Shown piece after piece: positions 8,929-18,188 of a stretch of 64,000 bases of DNA; positions within the stretch are counted from its first letter, which is position 1; each line of letters opens with the position of its first letter. The DNA lies in the NCBI GenBank assembly GCA_002368805.1, contig DFFH01000130.1, forward strand, positions 12,497 through 76,496, given 5' to 3'. The stretch comes from Mageeibacillus sp. UBA3781 (GTDB taxonomy: Bacteria; Bacillota; Clostridia; Saccharofermentanales; Saccharofermentanaceae). Both the position numbers and the translations under genes were made by a program. The notes under the pieces were generated by a model. The model had not been told where the DNA came from and ran no database searches. It saw only the letters and a program-made list of their open reading frames with translations.

Positions 8929-9739
8929 ACGCGGCAAGCTCCTTTGACTCCTGGCTTCTGTCCAGACCGAATCTCTCTTCGTCCAGCTCATTCTTCTTGG
9001 TCTCGATCTGAATTACATCGAAAGGCTTCTCCTGCTCGGCGACGATCTGATCACCGCGGAGGAGCTCAAGAACAGCCAGAAAACCGACGATACGGTCCAT
9101 CTTCTCGACTTTATGTGCAGGGAAAAGCTCATGGAAAAAGACTTTACCTTTTCCCTTGATGTTATCCCACACAAATCTTATTTTATCACGAATGGAAAAC
9201 TTATCTCTCTTTAAGATATGCGTAATACGGGATGCGATATCTGCAAAGCGGATCTTATTGCGCTTACAGACATCCTCGATCCCCTTCTTTAATTCTTCTT
9301 CATCGACCGGTGCAGGAATGCTCTTCACTTCGATGCCAAGAGAAGCCGGTGTCTGCGGGACACGGTACATGCAGTTCGAATAATCACGGTACCGATCCTT
9401 AAGATCCGATGCCAGCATCTTACAGCGGCGATATTCAAGGAGTTTTACCACGAGTTCTTCTCTCGGATCAGGCTCAGCTGCACCATCGGTGACATTTCTA
9501 TCCGGAAGAAGCATCCTGGACTTGATATGTACGAGAGTTGCCGCCATGAGCAGAAACTCTGAGGCGACTTCCATATCCAGGGAATTCATCTTGTCGAGGT
9601 ATTCCATATACTGATCGGTAACCTCGGCGATCGGGATATCGTAGATATCAATGTCGTTTTTTTCGATCAAATGAAACAGAAGGTCCAGAGGACCTTCAAA
9701 CTTACGAAGTCTGACTTGTGGATTCTCCATAGCTGCCAC
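8921..9739 (-). CDS. scpA: Segregation and condensation protein A
   Basis: A 272-residue kleisin of the SMC-ScpAB condensin. The N-terminal signature FEGPLDLLFHLIEKNDIDIY, then VASEFLLMAATLVHIKSRML and ELVVKLLEYRR, are the standard SMC neck-binding region. The C-terminal winged helix with VGFLAVLELLRGD binds the SMC head. I chose the GTG at 9739, which has GAGGTAGGA upstream; an ATG three codons later (9730) is an alternative. The gene lies 25 nt after trpS and overlaps scpB. Confidence 0.95.
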   Translation of the reverse strand: MAAMENPQVRLRKFEGPLDLLFHLIEKNDIDIYDIPIAEVTDQYMEYLDKMNSLDMEVASEFLLMAATLVHIKSRMLLPDRNVTDGAAEPDPREELVVKLLEYRRCKMLASDLKDRYRDYSNCMYRVPQTPASLGIEVKSIPAPVDEEELKKGIEDVCKRNKIRFADIASRITHILKRDKFSIRDKIRFVWDNIKGKGKVFFHELFPAHKVEKMDRIVGFLAVLELLRGDQIVAEQEKPFDVIQIETKKNELDEERFGLDRSQESKELAAYD

Positions 9740-9764
9740 GATTTCCTACCTCGTTCTGTTTCAA

Positions 9765-10769
9765 TTATTCGATCGTATCAAAACCGATCTTAACTGCTTT
9801 TCTTACTTCACGGATCGTCTCTTCCGCCTTTTTAGAAGCCTTTTCTCTTCCTTTTTTCAGGATCTCAAGGAGCTTCGGCTCATCCTGCAGAAGAGCAGTT
9901 CTCTTCTCATAGATCGGAGTATGGAACTCGGCGATCTTTTCCTGAAGCATCTTCTTGCAGGCAACGCATCCGATGCATCCGCCCTTACACTGCTCCGTGA
10001 TCTCCGGGACTTTCTCCTCATTGAATACTTTCTGGAAAGCATAGACGGTGCAGACATCCGGATGACCCGGGTCATCTTTTCTGATACGGGCCGGATCCGT
10101 GATCATGCTCATGACCTTCTTCTTTACTTCTTCCGGAGTATCTGCAAGAGCGATAGTATTTCCGTAGCTCTTACTCATCTTACGGCCATCGGTACCCGGA
10201 AGTACTTTTGCCTTTGTGAAAAGAGGCTGAGGTTCCGGAAGAACTTCCGTCTTATACAGGAAGTTAAAACGGCGGGCGAGCTCTCGTGTGATCTCAAGAT
10301 GCGCGGACTGGTCTTCACCTACCGGTACGTAATTTGCACGGTACATCAGAATATCCGCCGCCATCAGGGCCGGATAGCCAAGGAAACCATAGGTCATGAT
10401 GTCCTTTTCCGAAGACATATTAGCGATCATATCCTTATATGTCGGACATCTTTCGAGCCAGGACAGAGGGGTATTCATGCCAAGCAGAAGGAAAAGCTCC
10501 GCATGCTGCTTGATATCGGACTGCAGGAAGATCGTCGCCTTATCCGGATCCACTCCGCTTGCCAGGATATCAGCAAGAAGACCCAGCGTATTCTTACGAA
10601 GCACATCCGTCTCCGCGTAACCGGTCGTCAGCGCGTGCCAGTCAGCGATAAAGAAATAGCACTCATACTGATCCTGAAGACGGACCCAGTTCTCGATAGC
10701 GCCGAAATAGTTGCCCAGATGGATATTTCCCGTAGGACGTGTTCCTGAAAGTACGATTTTGTTTTCCAT
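9765..10769 (-). CDS. trpS: Tryptophanyl-tRNA synthetase, Fe-S-type cysteine motif
   Basis: A 334-residue class I synthetase that charges tRNA-Trp. The HIGH-type motif is GTRPTGNIHLGNYFGA and the KMSKS motif is GRKMSKSYGN. Between KMSKS and the C-terminus there are cysteines at 240, 261, 268 and 271 (plus 265), a C-x20-C-x6-C-x2-C pattern close to the C-x22-C-x6-C-x2-C that holds a [4Fe-4S] cluster in Thermotoga maritima TrpRS. The cluster is inference from that pattern. GAGG lies 6 nt before the ATG, 10 nt after the M50 gene. No T-box leader is visible, because the gene is inside the operon. Confidence 0.96.
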   Translation of the reverse strand: MENKIVLSGTRPTGNIHLGNYFGAIENWVRLQDQYECYFFIADWHALTTGYAETDVLRKNTLGLLADILASGVDPDKATIFLQSDIKQHAELFLLLGMNTPLSWLERCPTYKDMIANMSSEKDIMTYGFLGYPALMAADILMYRANYVPVGEDQSAHLEITRELARRFNFLYKTEVLPEPQPLFTKAKVLPGTDGRKMSKSYGNTIALADTPEEVKKKVMSMITDPARIRKDDPGHPDVCTVYAFQKVFNEEKVPEITEQCKGGCIGCVACKKMLQEKIAEFHTPIYEKRTALLQDEPKLLEILKKGREKASKKAEETIREVRKAVKIGFDTIE

Positions 10770-10779
10770 GTTTACCTCT

Positions 10780-11520
10780 TTATATGATTAATGTTTTTCC
10801 AACTAAATTCCAAAGGAGTTCTCCGCAGAGCTTATCGATCGGCCATCGGAACGGGAACGCGATCCAGTAAACGATCTTCTGGAGTATGCTGACGTCCGTG
10901 AAGCGGTCCATCATGATCAATGCGAAGAAAATATAGTAGCTATACTGAGTGATAGATTCAAAAGTCTGTTTCCACTTGTACGGGATATAGGTCGAAAGGA
11001 ACCGGTATCCATCCAGAGGCGGAATAGGAATCAGATTGAACGCCATGAAAAGGAATCCGTACTCTCTTAAATAATAGATGAACTCAAGGAGTATCGTTTC
11101 AGCAAGTGCCGCGCCTTTGCTCTCGGTCGGGTTCTTCACAAAAAAAGCGAGGACGAAGACCATGAGAAAAGAAGCAATGATCGCAGTTACATAATTCGCG
11201 AAAACACCTGCCAGGCTGATAAGCCGTTCACATGTGGATCTTTTAAATCTCTTCAGGTTGTTAGGATTATATTGGACAGGCTTCGCCCAGCCGAACCCGG
11301 CCAAAAGCAGCATAATGGTTCCAAGAGGATCAAAATGCGCCAGCGGGTTCAGTGTGATGCGGCCCTGTCTTCTCGGCGTGTCATCTCCCATCTTTTCCGC
11401 GACCCATGCATGCATGAACTCGTGGATGGAGAAGGTAAACGAAAGCACCATGATCATCAATGTCAGCTCGATGATCTTTTCTGACATGGGTGCGTCCGAT
11501 TGTAGAATTCTAAATAACAT
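10780..11520 (-). CDS. Site-2 protease-family membrane metallopeptidase (M50)
   Basis: A 246-residue membrane protein with the zinc motif HEFMH in the first hydrophobic segment (FTFSIHEFMHAWVAEKMGD) and a later LIPIPPLDGYRFL segment, the NPDG-like motif that supplies the third ligand. At least four hydrophobic helices are seen. Family members cleave within the membrane, often releasing anti-sigma factors. This short PDZ-less YwhC-like form commonly neighbours scpAB and trpS in Firmicutes. The ATG at 11520 has a weak AGG-type site; a downstream Met at residue 12 has none. It lies 22 nt after ileS. Confidence 0.9.
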   Translation of the reverse strand: MLFRILQSDAPMSEKIIELTLMIMVLSFTFSIHEFMHAWVAEKMGDDTPRRQGRITLNPLAHFDPLGTIMLLLAGFGWAKPVQYNPNNLKRFKRSTCERLISLAGVFANYVTAIIASFLMVFVLAFFVKNPTESKGAALAETILLEFIYYLREYGFLFMAFNLIPIPPLDGYRFLSTYIPYKWKQTFESITQYSYYIFFALIMMDRFTDVSILQKIVYWIAFPFRWPIDKLCGELLWNLVGKTLII

Positions 11521-11542
11521 ACCTTTTTCCTAACTAACAGTA

Positions 11543-14500
11543 TTAGACCTTAGTAAGAGAGAGTGTGACCTTCTCTCCGTTGATATCCCATTCCTTGGAA
11601 GAATCATCGGAACCCTCCGAGATCTCCGTAGCCAGGACATCTTTGGCGATCTGATCGCCATACTTGGCAAATACATTCTTCAGTTTTTCATCACAGGAAT
11701 ACTTCACTGTGATACGATCTGTAACCTCAAATCCGGAGCTCTTTCTCTGATTCTGGATCTTGGAAACGATCTCACGTACAAAGCCTTCCTCGATCAGGCC
11801 ATCATCAAGCTTAGTATCCAGAGATACGGTAAAGCCCTTATCCGCCTGAGTGGAAAGGCCTTCCGGCTGAACATTCTCCACCAGGAGATCTTCGGTCAGA
11901 AGTTCGAAGGACTCGCCTTCGACATCGATCGTGATCTTTCCGTCCGCCTCAAGAGCCGCCATGGTCTCCTTACCCGGGAGAGCCGCGATGACTTCCTTAG
12001 CGGCATTCAGCTTCGCACCGAGCTTTCTGCCGAGTGTTCTCAGCTGCGGCTTGAACTTATAATCCAGAAGAGTCGAAGCATCCTTAAGGAATACAACTTC
12101 GTGCACATTCAGTTCTTCTTTGATGATCGACTGATACTCTTCAGCAAGCTCATCTTCGCATACAGCATAGAGCTTGCTGAGCGGCTGACGGATCTTGAGA
12201 TTCGCCTGCTGACGGCAGGAAAGAGCAAGAGTTACGATCTGCTGGACATCGTCCATGTTACGCTCAAGATCCTCATTGATCCATGTCTCATTGGCTACCG
12301 GATAATCACACATATGGATCGAAAGCGGAGCATTCGCATCGACAGAACGTACGAGGTTCTGGTAGATCGACTCTGTCATGAACGGGATAAACGGAGCGGC
12401 CAGACGTGTGAACTGCTCAAGTGCAGTATAAAGAGTCATAAACGCATTGATCTTATCCTGTGTCATGTCTCCGCCCCAGTATCTCTCACGGCCACGGCGT
12501 ACATACCAGTTGGAAAGGTCATCGACAAATGTCTCCATCAGACGGGATGCACCGGTGATATCGTAGCCCTGCATCTTGCTGTCAACGATCTTCTCAAGAG
12601 ATGCCAGTCTCGACAGGATCCACTTATCCATAACAGAGAGCTTATCGTACTCGAGAGAATACTTGGTCGGATCGAACTGGTCGATCTCGGCATAAAGGAT
12701 ATAGAACGAATAAGTATTCCAGAGTGTACCCATGAACTTTCCGAGGATCTTATCCACGTTGCTATGGTCGAAACGGGACGGCAGCCACGGTGCATTGGCA
12801 CTGTAGAAATACCATCTTGCAGCATCGGCACCCTGACGGTTCAGGATATCCCACGGGTCAACAACGTTGCCCTTATGCTTACTCATCTTGATGCCGTCCT
12901 TATCCTGGACAAGACCCATAACGATTACGTTCTCAAACGGAGATCTGCCGAACAGCTGTGTGCTGATCGCCAGGAGCGAATAGAACCAGCCACGTGTCTG
13001 GTCAAGTGCCTCGGAGATAAACTGGCACGGAAAGTGGGCTTCGAAGAATTCCTTATTCTCGAAAGGATAGTGGAACTGTGCAAACGGCATCGCACCACTG
13101 TCGAACCAGCAGTCGATTACCTCGGATACACGTGTCATCGGCTTGCCGCACTTCTCGCAGGTTACATGTACCTGATCGACATACGGCTTATGCAGCTCGA
13201 TCTCGTCCGGGCAATCAGTAGATTTTGCCTTCAGTTCTTCGATAGAACCGATACACTCACGATGTCCGCATTCACACTCCCATACAGGAAGCGGTGTGCC
13301 CCAGTAACGCTCACGGGAGATACCCCAGTCAACTACGTTCTCAAGAAAGTTACCCATACGGCCGTCACGGATCGTCTCCGGATACCAGTTCGCCATACGG
13401 TTGCTCTTTACGAGGGCATCCTTGACCTTGGTCATTGCGATAAACCAGGAAGATCTTGCGTAGTAGATCAAAGGAGTGTCACATCTCCAGCAGAACGGAT
13501 AATCATGCTCGTAAGGCATCTTCTTAAGAAGCTTGCCTTCCATGTTCAGCTTTTTGATGATGAGCGGGTCCGCATCCTTTACGAAAAGGCCTGAGAACTC
13601 TTCGCATGCCTCCGGAAGAGTACCGTCTTCTTTAACAAGCTGTACGAACGGCAGGTCATTATCACGGCCTACTCTTGCATCGTCTTCACCGAATGCCGGA
13701 GCGATATGTACGATACCTGTACCGTCACTCATGGTTACATAACTGTCAGCGCAAACCTTAAAGGCTTCCTTTTTGCTCTTTTTAACTTCTTCTTCGGAAT
13801 ACGGGAAGAGAGATTCATATTTCTTTCCGACAAGCTCGGTTCCCTGATATCTCTCGAGGATCTCATATTCATCGAAGAGCTGCGGAACGAGGCATCCGGC
13901 CATGTAGTACATGACCTTCTTCTCTGTTCCATCCAGATCCTTGGAAACAGCGATCTTTACATACTCATCCGTCGGGCTTACGCAGAGAGCGACGTTCGAC
14001 GGAAGTGTCCACGGTGTGGTGGTCCATGCTGCAAAATAGGTATCCTCTTCACCGACGACCTTAAAGCGTACGAATACGGAGTTTTCTTTAACCGCCTTAT
14101 ATCCCTGAGCTACCTCATGGCTGGAGAGTGCAGTTCCGCATCGCGGACAATAAGGAACGATCTTATGGCCCTTATAGAGCATTCCCTTGTCCCACAGGGT
14201 CTTCAGTGCCCACCACTCAGACTCGATATATGTGTTATCGTATGTGACATACGGGTGCTCCATGTCTGCCCAGAAACCTACACGGTCAGACATCTGCTCC
14301 CACTCTTCCTTATACTTCCATACGGATTCCTTACACTTTTTGATGAAAGGCTCCACACCGTACTCTTCGATCTGCGGTTTGCCGTTGATGCCGAGCATCT
14401 TCTCGACTTCCAGCTCGACCGGAAGGCCGTGAGTATCCCAGCCCGCCTTAAACTGTACGTGCTCACCTTTCATGGAATGATATCTCGGAACAACGTCCTT

Positions 14501-14695
14501 AATGACACGGGTCTTAATATGTCCGATGTGCGGCTTGCCGTTTGCTGTCGGCGGGCCGTCATACAGCGTAAAATTAGGAGTTCCGTCCTTTTCCGGGCGG
14601 ATAGACTTCTTCTGGATGTCATTTGCTTTCCAGAAAGCCAGTACTTCCTTCTCGCGATCGATAAACTTCATATCCGGCGATACTTTTTTATACAT
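11543..14695 (-). CDS. ileS: Isoleucyl-tRNA synthetase
   Basis: A 1050-residue class I synthetase. The HIGH motif is in PPTANGKPHIGHIKTRVIKD and the KMSKS motif is IKMSKHKGNVVDPWD. The CP1 editing region (AAWTTTPWTLPSNVALCV) is present, as is the CxxC pair VPYCPRCGT. The length and the C-terminal DUF5915-like tail match the ileS2-like clade found in many Clostridia. The ATG at 14695 is preceded by AGAGG; the frame is open to 14743 without a better site. First gene of the nine-gene operon, with its own promoter at 14729. I looked for a T-box leader and saw none: start and promoter are only about 35 nt apart. Confidence 0.96.
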   Translation of the reverse strand: MYKKVSPDMKFIDREKEVLAFWKANDIQKKSIRPEKDGTPNFTLYDGPPTANGKPHIGHIKTRVIKDVVPRYHSMKGEHVQFKAGWDTHGLPVELEVEKMLGINGKPQIEEYGVEPFIKKCKESVWKYKEEWEQMSDRVGFWADMEHPYVTYDNTYIESEWWALKTLWDKGMLYKGHKIVPYCPRCGTALSSHEVAQGYKAVKENSVFVRFKVVGEEDTYFAAWTTTPWTLPSNVALCVSPTDEYVKIAVSKDLDGTEKKVMYYMAGCLVPQLFDEYEILERYQGTELVGKKYESLFPYSEEEVKKSKKEAFKVCADSYVTMSDGTGIVHIAPAFGEDDARVGRDNDLPFVQLVKEDGTLPEACEEFSGLFVKDADPLIIKKLNMEGKLLKKMPYEHDYPFCWRCDTPLIYYARSSWFIAMTKVKDALVKSNRMANWYPETIRDGRMGNFLENVVDWGISRERYWGTPLPVWECECGHRECIGSIEELKAKSTDCPDEIELHKPYVDQVHVTCEKCGKPMTRVSEVIDCWFDSGAMPFAQFHYPFENKEFFEAHFPCQFISEALDQTRGWFYSLLAISTQLFGRSPFENVIVMGLVQDKDGIKMSKHKGNVVDPWDILNRQGADAARWYFYSANAPWLPSRFDHSNVDKILGKFMGTLWNTYSFYILYAEIDQFDPTKYSLEYDKLSVMDKWILSRLASLEKIVDSKMQGYDITGASRLMETFVDDLSNWYVRRGRERYWGGDMTQDKINAFMTLYTALEQFTRLAAPFIPFMTESIYQNLVRSVDANAPLSIHMCDYPVANETWINEDLERNMDDVQQIVTLALSCRQQANLKIRQPLSKLYAVCEDELAEEYQSIIKEELNVHEVVFLKDASTLLDYKFKPQLRTLGRKLGAKLNAAKEVIAALPGKETMAALEADGKITIDVEGESFELLTEDLLVENVQPEGLSTQADKGFTVSLDTKLDDGLIEEGFVREIVSKIQNQRKSSGFEVTDRITVKYSCDEKLKNVFAKYGDQIAKDVLATEISEGSDDSSKEWDINGEKVTLSLTKV

Positions 14696-14728
14696 AGTAA
14701 AACCTCTTCTTTTCCAAAAGCTCCCGTC

Positions 14729-14737
14729 ATTATAACA
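14729..14737 (-). promoter_or_regulatory. Extended -10 promoter of the ileS operon
   Basis: TATAAT (14734-14729) is preceded by TGT, giving a TGnTATAAT extended -10. No good -35 box lies at the right distance, which is usual for extended -10 promoters. Confidence 0.6.
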
Positions 14738-14800
14738 TACCAAGCCATTTGTGAGTATATTTTTTATATTATAAGGAGAAATTCGTCAAAAATGACAAAG

Positions 14801-14837
14801 AAACGTTCCCGCCGCCTGCCCGGTGACGGGAACGTTT
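14801..14837 (-). terminator. Terminator hairpin after the GH120 gene
   Basis: AAACGTTCCCG pairs with CGGGAACGTTT around a 15-nt loop, 26 nt after the beta-xylosidase stop. The following T-tract is imperfect (CTTTGTCATTTTT), so termination may be partial. Confidence 0.65.
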
Positions 14838-14863
14838 GAAGATTTTAAGCCAGAATGATCCGG

Positions 14864-16858
14864 TTACAGAGTGTATTCTTCTTTTGCCTCGGCAAAAGGA
14901 CCCGCAATCGTCATTACCCCGCGGTCTGCTCCGAAATAGTCGTAGTTAAATACGATATCGGAACCGTCGGTATTCTCGAATCTCTGATCCGGCTGGAATG
15001 CTTTTCCGAGGATATCGGTGTTGATGATACCCACCGGGAAATCCTTGACCTTACTGAAGATATTAGTGAGAAGAACATATTTGCCGTTCTTTTCGACCAC
15101 TTCACAAGTCGCCTTGAATCTCTTGACAACAAGGTTCTTCTGCTCTTTCTTCCAGGGCTTGGCGCCATTGAAATAGACATTGCTGTCGATCCATACCGGC
15201 AGATGCTGGAAGTGCTTCTCCATGATCTTGTGCTCATAAGCCATCGGCTCATTCAGATGGAAGGAATCGATCCACTCCTGATATGTCGGATACTCATCAA
15301 AAATAAAAGTACCTGCTTCCTGCTTGTCAAAGAATCTCGGATCCTCATCCGCAGGGCATTCCTCGATCGGCCACTTCTGAATGAAAATGTTGTTGTAGAT
15401 ACGGTCATCTCCGTGAAGGATACTCATAAAGCCCATGACTTCCGTTCTATGATGGAAGTGATATGGCGTATATCTCGGCTGATTCTTACCGGATACGAAT
15501 TCATCCGTTCCTTCACCGATCGCCTGGAAAGTACCGCAGATCAGGTTATTAACGACCGCCGCACCTTCGGTTGCGAGACGGAGGGATGCTTTACTCAGCA
15601 TGACATTATTATCGATGAGCGTCGGACCATGACTAACTTCGACAAAGATATCCTGGCTCATGATCGTGCCGCGGATTCGCTTTGCAAATGCAGGGGTATG
15701 ATTGTCATGCAGGAGATTCTGTGAAAGGATCGTTCCCTGTGCCTGCCAGTCACACCAGATGCCCATCGTGCAGTGATGGATATGATTTCTTCTCATCACG
15801 ACATCGATCGCCGCGTGGAGCTTTATGCCGGCGATCTCCGCACCGCCTACTTCCATCATGTTATTGATGTTATGGATATGATTATCCTCGATGATCGAGA
15901 AAACGCAGCCCATACGTCCGACGATACCGGTCTGCTCGCAGTGATGGATATGGCAGCGGCGGACGATATGTGCACCGATATTTTCCTTTAACCAGCCATG
16001 ATACTGACCGCGGCATACTGCATCGCGTTCCATCTGCGTCGGACTCTTCACTCTGTACTTGGTGAAGTAATGATCATTTTCAGGATCGAGATACTTTCCG
16101 AGAGAGATACCGCAGCAGCGGCTGTGGGATACTTCACAGTCCTCGATGATCCATCCGCGGCTCCAGTGCGGTCCGATCATGCCGTCCTGGAAAGCTGCCG
16201 GCGGCGCCCATGTTGTGGCTGCCTTATTTACCGTAAAACCGGAAAGCGTGATATAACCGACCCCTGTCTTACTCGGGAAGAAGCAGTTTCTTCTGACATT
16301 GATCTCTACCTTCTGCTTATTCGGGTCTTTGCCCTGGAAATTGGCATAGAGCACTGTCTTTCCGTCTTTCTGCTCACAATACCACTTGAAGATCGAGTTT
16401 TCCGGCTCCCAGGAAGCGGGATCCTTCTCACCTTTCAGGCAGTCTTCGAGTGTATCTGTCTCATAAAGAGCAACATCATTGAGATAGACACAGCCTGTAT
16501 GCGGATGACGGTGCCAGAAGTACCAGTCTCCGCCGATCCTTGTATCGTAGGGATTATATGAACCGAAGATACCGTTATCGATCTCGACTTTCCATGTCTT
16601 CCCCTTATATTTCTCCCAACCCTTCACGATCTCGGCGCCGGTAATAACAGCCTTAAGCGGTTCTACCGAACGATAAGTGATACGGGCATCCTCGGTTCCG
16701 GCATTGGCCGGATCGACATATTCTCTGTACACACCGGGCATAACGAGGACTTCGTCACCCGGCTTTGCGATCTTGGCCGCCGCGGTGATCGTCAGAAAAG
16801 GATGTTCTTTCGTTCCGCAGCCCTGGGATTTCGTGTTCTGATCAACATAATAGATCAT
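14864..16858 (-). CDS. GH120 beta-xylosidase (parallel beta-helix)
   Basis: A 664-residue right-handed parallel beta-helix glycosidase. It aligns along its length with the GH120 beta-xylosidase XylC of Thermoanaerobacterium: the N-terminus GTKEHPFLTITAAAKIA, then VEINVRRNCFFPSKTGVGYI, EIAGIKLHAAID and FVEVSHGP. The residues equivalent to the XylC nucleophile Asp382 (in IWCDWQAQG) and acid/base Glu405 (in FVEVSHG) are both present; the loop between them is about 14 residues longer here. No signal peptide, so it acts in the cytoplasm on imported xylo-oligosaccharides. The start overlaps the HD gene stop (ATGA) and has GGAGG. It is the last gene of an operon otherwise devoted to RNA modification, an odd partner. 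A terminator follows. Confidence 0.85.
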   Translation of the reverse strand: MIYYVDQNTKSQGCGTKEHPFLTITAAAKIAKPGDEVLVMPGVYREYVDPANAGTEDARITYRSVEPLKAVITGAEIVKGWEKYKGKTWKVEIDNGIFGSYNPYDTRIGGDWYFWHRHPHTGCVYLNDVALYETDTLEDCLKGEKDPASWEPENSIFKWYCEQKDGKTVLYANFQGKDPNKQKVEINVRRNCFFPSKTGVGYITLSGFTVNKAATTWAPPAAFQDGMIGPHWSRGWIIEDCEVSHSRCCGISLGKYLDPENDHYFTKYRVKSPTQMERDAVCRGQYHGWLKENIGAHIVRRCHIHHCEQTGIVGRMGCVFSIIEDNHIHNINNMMEVGGAEIAGIKLHAAIDVVMRRNHIHHCTMGIWCDWQAQGTILSQNLLHDNHTPAFAKRIRGTIMSQDIFVEVSHGPTLIDNNVMLSKASLRLATEGAAVVNNLICGTFQAIGEGTDEFVSGKNQPRYTPYHFHHRTEVMGFMSILHGDDRIYNNIFIQKWPIEECPADEDPRFFDKQEAGTFIFDEYPTYQEWIDSFHLNEPMAYEHKIMEKHFQHLPVWIDSNVYFNGAKPWKKEQKNLVVKRFKATCEVVEKNGKYVLLTNIFSKVKDFPVGIINTDILGKAFQPDQRFENTDGSDIVFNYDYFGADRGVMTIAGPFAEAKEEYTL

Positions 16859-17478
16859 AGTTTTTCCTCCAAAATGTAAGCTGATTCGATATCTGATGTA
16901 AAAATAGCGACCACTGATGGATAAATCTTTGCTGTCTCGGAAAACGGATCCGGATACGTATTCTTATCCGGGCCCATGTGAAGCCTGATCATCGCATATT
17001 CCTCAGCCTTGAGGCGGATAAAGTTCTGGATATACCAGCATGATTTCTCTCCATGGCCGACCGGGAAAGAATCTTTAATGCCCCACACTTCTTTTTCTAC
17101 CCAGTTCGGGACTTCCTTGCCGTACTGGTTGATCTTGGTACCCTCCTTTACGTTTTTAGTTTCTTTTACATAAAAATTCACTTTACACAGGTCGTGCAGG
17201 AGCGATGTGATGATCACCGTATCCGGCTCGATCTTAATTAATCCCTGCGCCACTTTCTCGGAAAGGCGCTGATATACGTGGAGGCTGTGAAGTGCCAGTC
17301 CTCCTTCACAGTTCAGGTGATATTTCGTGGAGGCCGGCGCCGTGAAGAAGTCCGTCTTCGTAACGATCCACTCGACGAGACGCTCCATACCCGGTCTTTT
17401 CGTTGATAAAAGAAGGTCAGTGATCTTCTTTTGATTCTCATCTCTTTGTTCTTTTGTAATTACAAACTCTTCTGCCAT
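16855..17478 (-). CDS. HD-domain protein (probable phosphohydrolase)
   Basis: A 207-residue cytoplasmic protein with an HD-type metal site: LALHSLHVYQRL supplies an upstream His and SLLHDLCKVNFY the HD dyad, with further His residues at FPVGHGEKS and MIRLHMGP. The architecture suits a small HD phosphohydrolase on nucleotides or RNA ends; the substrate is not visible. The ATG at 17478 has AGGAG-GAGG just upstream and starts 4 nt after the pseudouridine synthase stop. The frame is open to 17676, but that part overlaps the neighbour. It is coupled to the GH120 gene by a 4-nt overlap. Confidence 0.75.
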   Translation of the reverse strand: MAEEFVITKEQRDENQKKITDLLLSTKRPGMERLVEWIVTKTDFFTAPASTKYHLNCEGGLALHSLHVYQRLSEKVAQGLIKIEPDTVIITSLLHDLCKVNFYVKETKNVKEGTKINQYGKEVPNWVEKEVWGIKDSFPVGHGEKSCWYIQNFIRLKAEEYAMIRLHMGPDKNTYPDPFSETAKIYPSVVAIFTSDIESAYILEEKL

Positions 17479-17482
17479 TACC

Positions 17483-18187
17483 TCACTCCTTTGCAAACTG
17501 TTTCCATGGTTCTTCTTTTGAGAGCGGGATCTCAAACACCATCCGCTCATGCGATACAGGGTGGTCCACCTCAAGATGATAAGATTCCAGAAGGATATCT
17601 CCTGAGAATCTGTTCGGACCTTTTCCGTATTTACGGTCTCCGACGATCGGATGTCCGATCGATGAGAGCTGGGCACGGATCTGATGGGACCGTCCGGTGT
17701 GAAGATCTATCGAAAGGAGTGATACCGGGACCCCTGCGATCCTCCCCTCTCCGATGACTTCATAGTCAAGAGAACACTCCTTGGCATCTTTAGGTGCCTC
17801 CGATCTGGTCGGAAAGACATCCACCAGATTGGTCCTGCTGTTTTTCAGAAGATAAGATCTGATCTCACCCTGTTTCTTTTCAAAAGCACCGTACACGATC
17901 GCGCGGTACTTCTTTTTTACTGTCCGGTTCCGGATCTGTTCGCTGATCCTTCCGGCACATTTACTTGTCTTGGCAAAGACCATCACGCCGCATACCGGCC
18001 GGTCCAGCCTGTGAAGAAGCCCCAGATAGGCTTCTCCCGGTTTTTTATACTTTTCCACCAGATATGCTTTCAGAAGCGTAAGCATATCCGGATCCCCCGT
18101 CGTGTCGCTCTGCGAGAGTATTCCAGCCGGTTTGACCGCCACCAGCAGGTGGTTGTCTTCAAAGAGGATCTCGGGATACTTCTCCAT
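17483..18187 (-). CDS. RluA-family pseudouridine synthase
   Basis: A 234-residue RNA pseudouridine synthase without an S4 domain. The catalytic Asp lies in LLHRLDRPVCGVMVFAKT, a variant of the RluA HRLD-x-x-TSG motif (Pro-Val-Cys-Gly here). Other family blocks are VAVKPAGILSQSD, KKKYRAIVYG and GRSHQIRAQLSSIGHPIVGD. The target uridine cannot be read from the sequence. The ATG at 18187 with AGGAG 7 nt upstream follows the methyltransferase stop by 1 nt. Part of a four-gene operon of RNA-modification-type genes. Confidence 0.9.
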   Translation of the reverse strand: MEKYPEILFEDNHLLVAVKPAGILSQSDTTGDPDMLTLLKAYLVEKYKKPGEAYLGLLHRLDRPVCGVMVFAKTSKCAGRISEQIRNRTVKKKYRAIVYGAFEKKQGEIRSYLLKNSRTNLVDVFPTRSEAPKDAKECSLDYEVIGEGRIAGVPVSLLSIDLHTGRSHQIRAQLSSIGHPIVGDRKYGKGPNRFSGDILLESYHLEVDHPVSHERMVFEIPLSKEEPWKQFAKE

Positions 18188-18188
18188 C

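Noticed and set aside
12101..13594. Long open frame on the plus strand opposite ileS
   Set aside because: It lies wholly inside the well-supported ileS gene and has no recognisable motif or ribosome binding site; it is the mirror of a highly biased coding strand.
14696..14863. T-box leader upstream of ileS
   Set aside because: The promoter is about 35 nt from the start codon, leaving no room for a T-box; no AGGGTGG-like block was found. The same holds for trpS, which is inside the operon.
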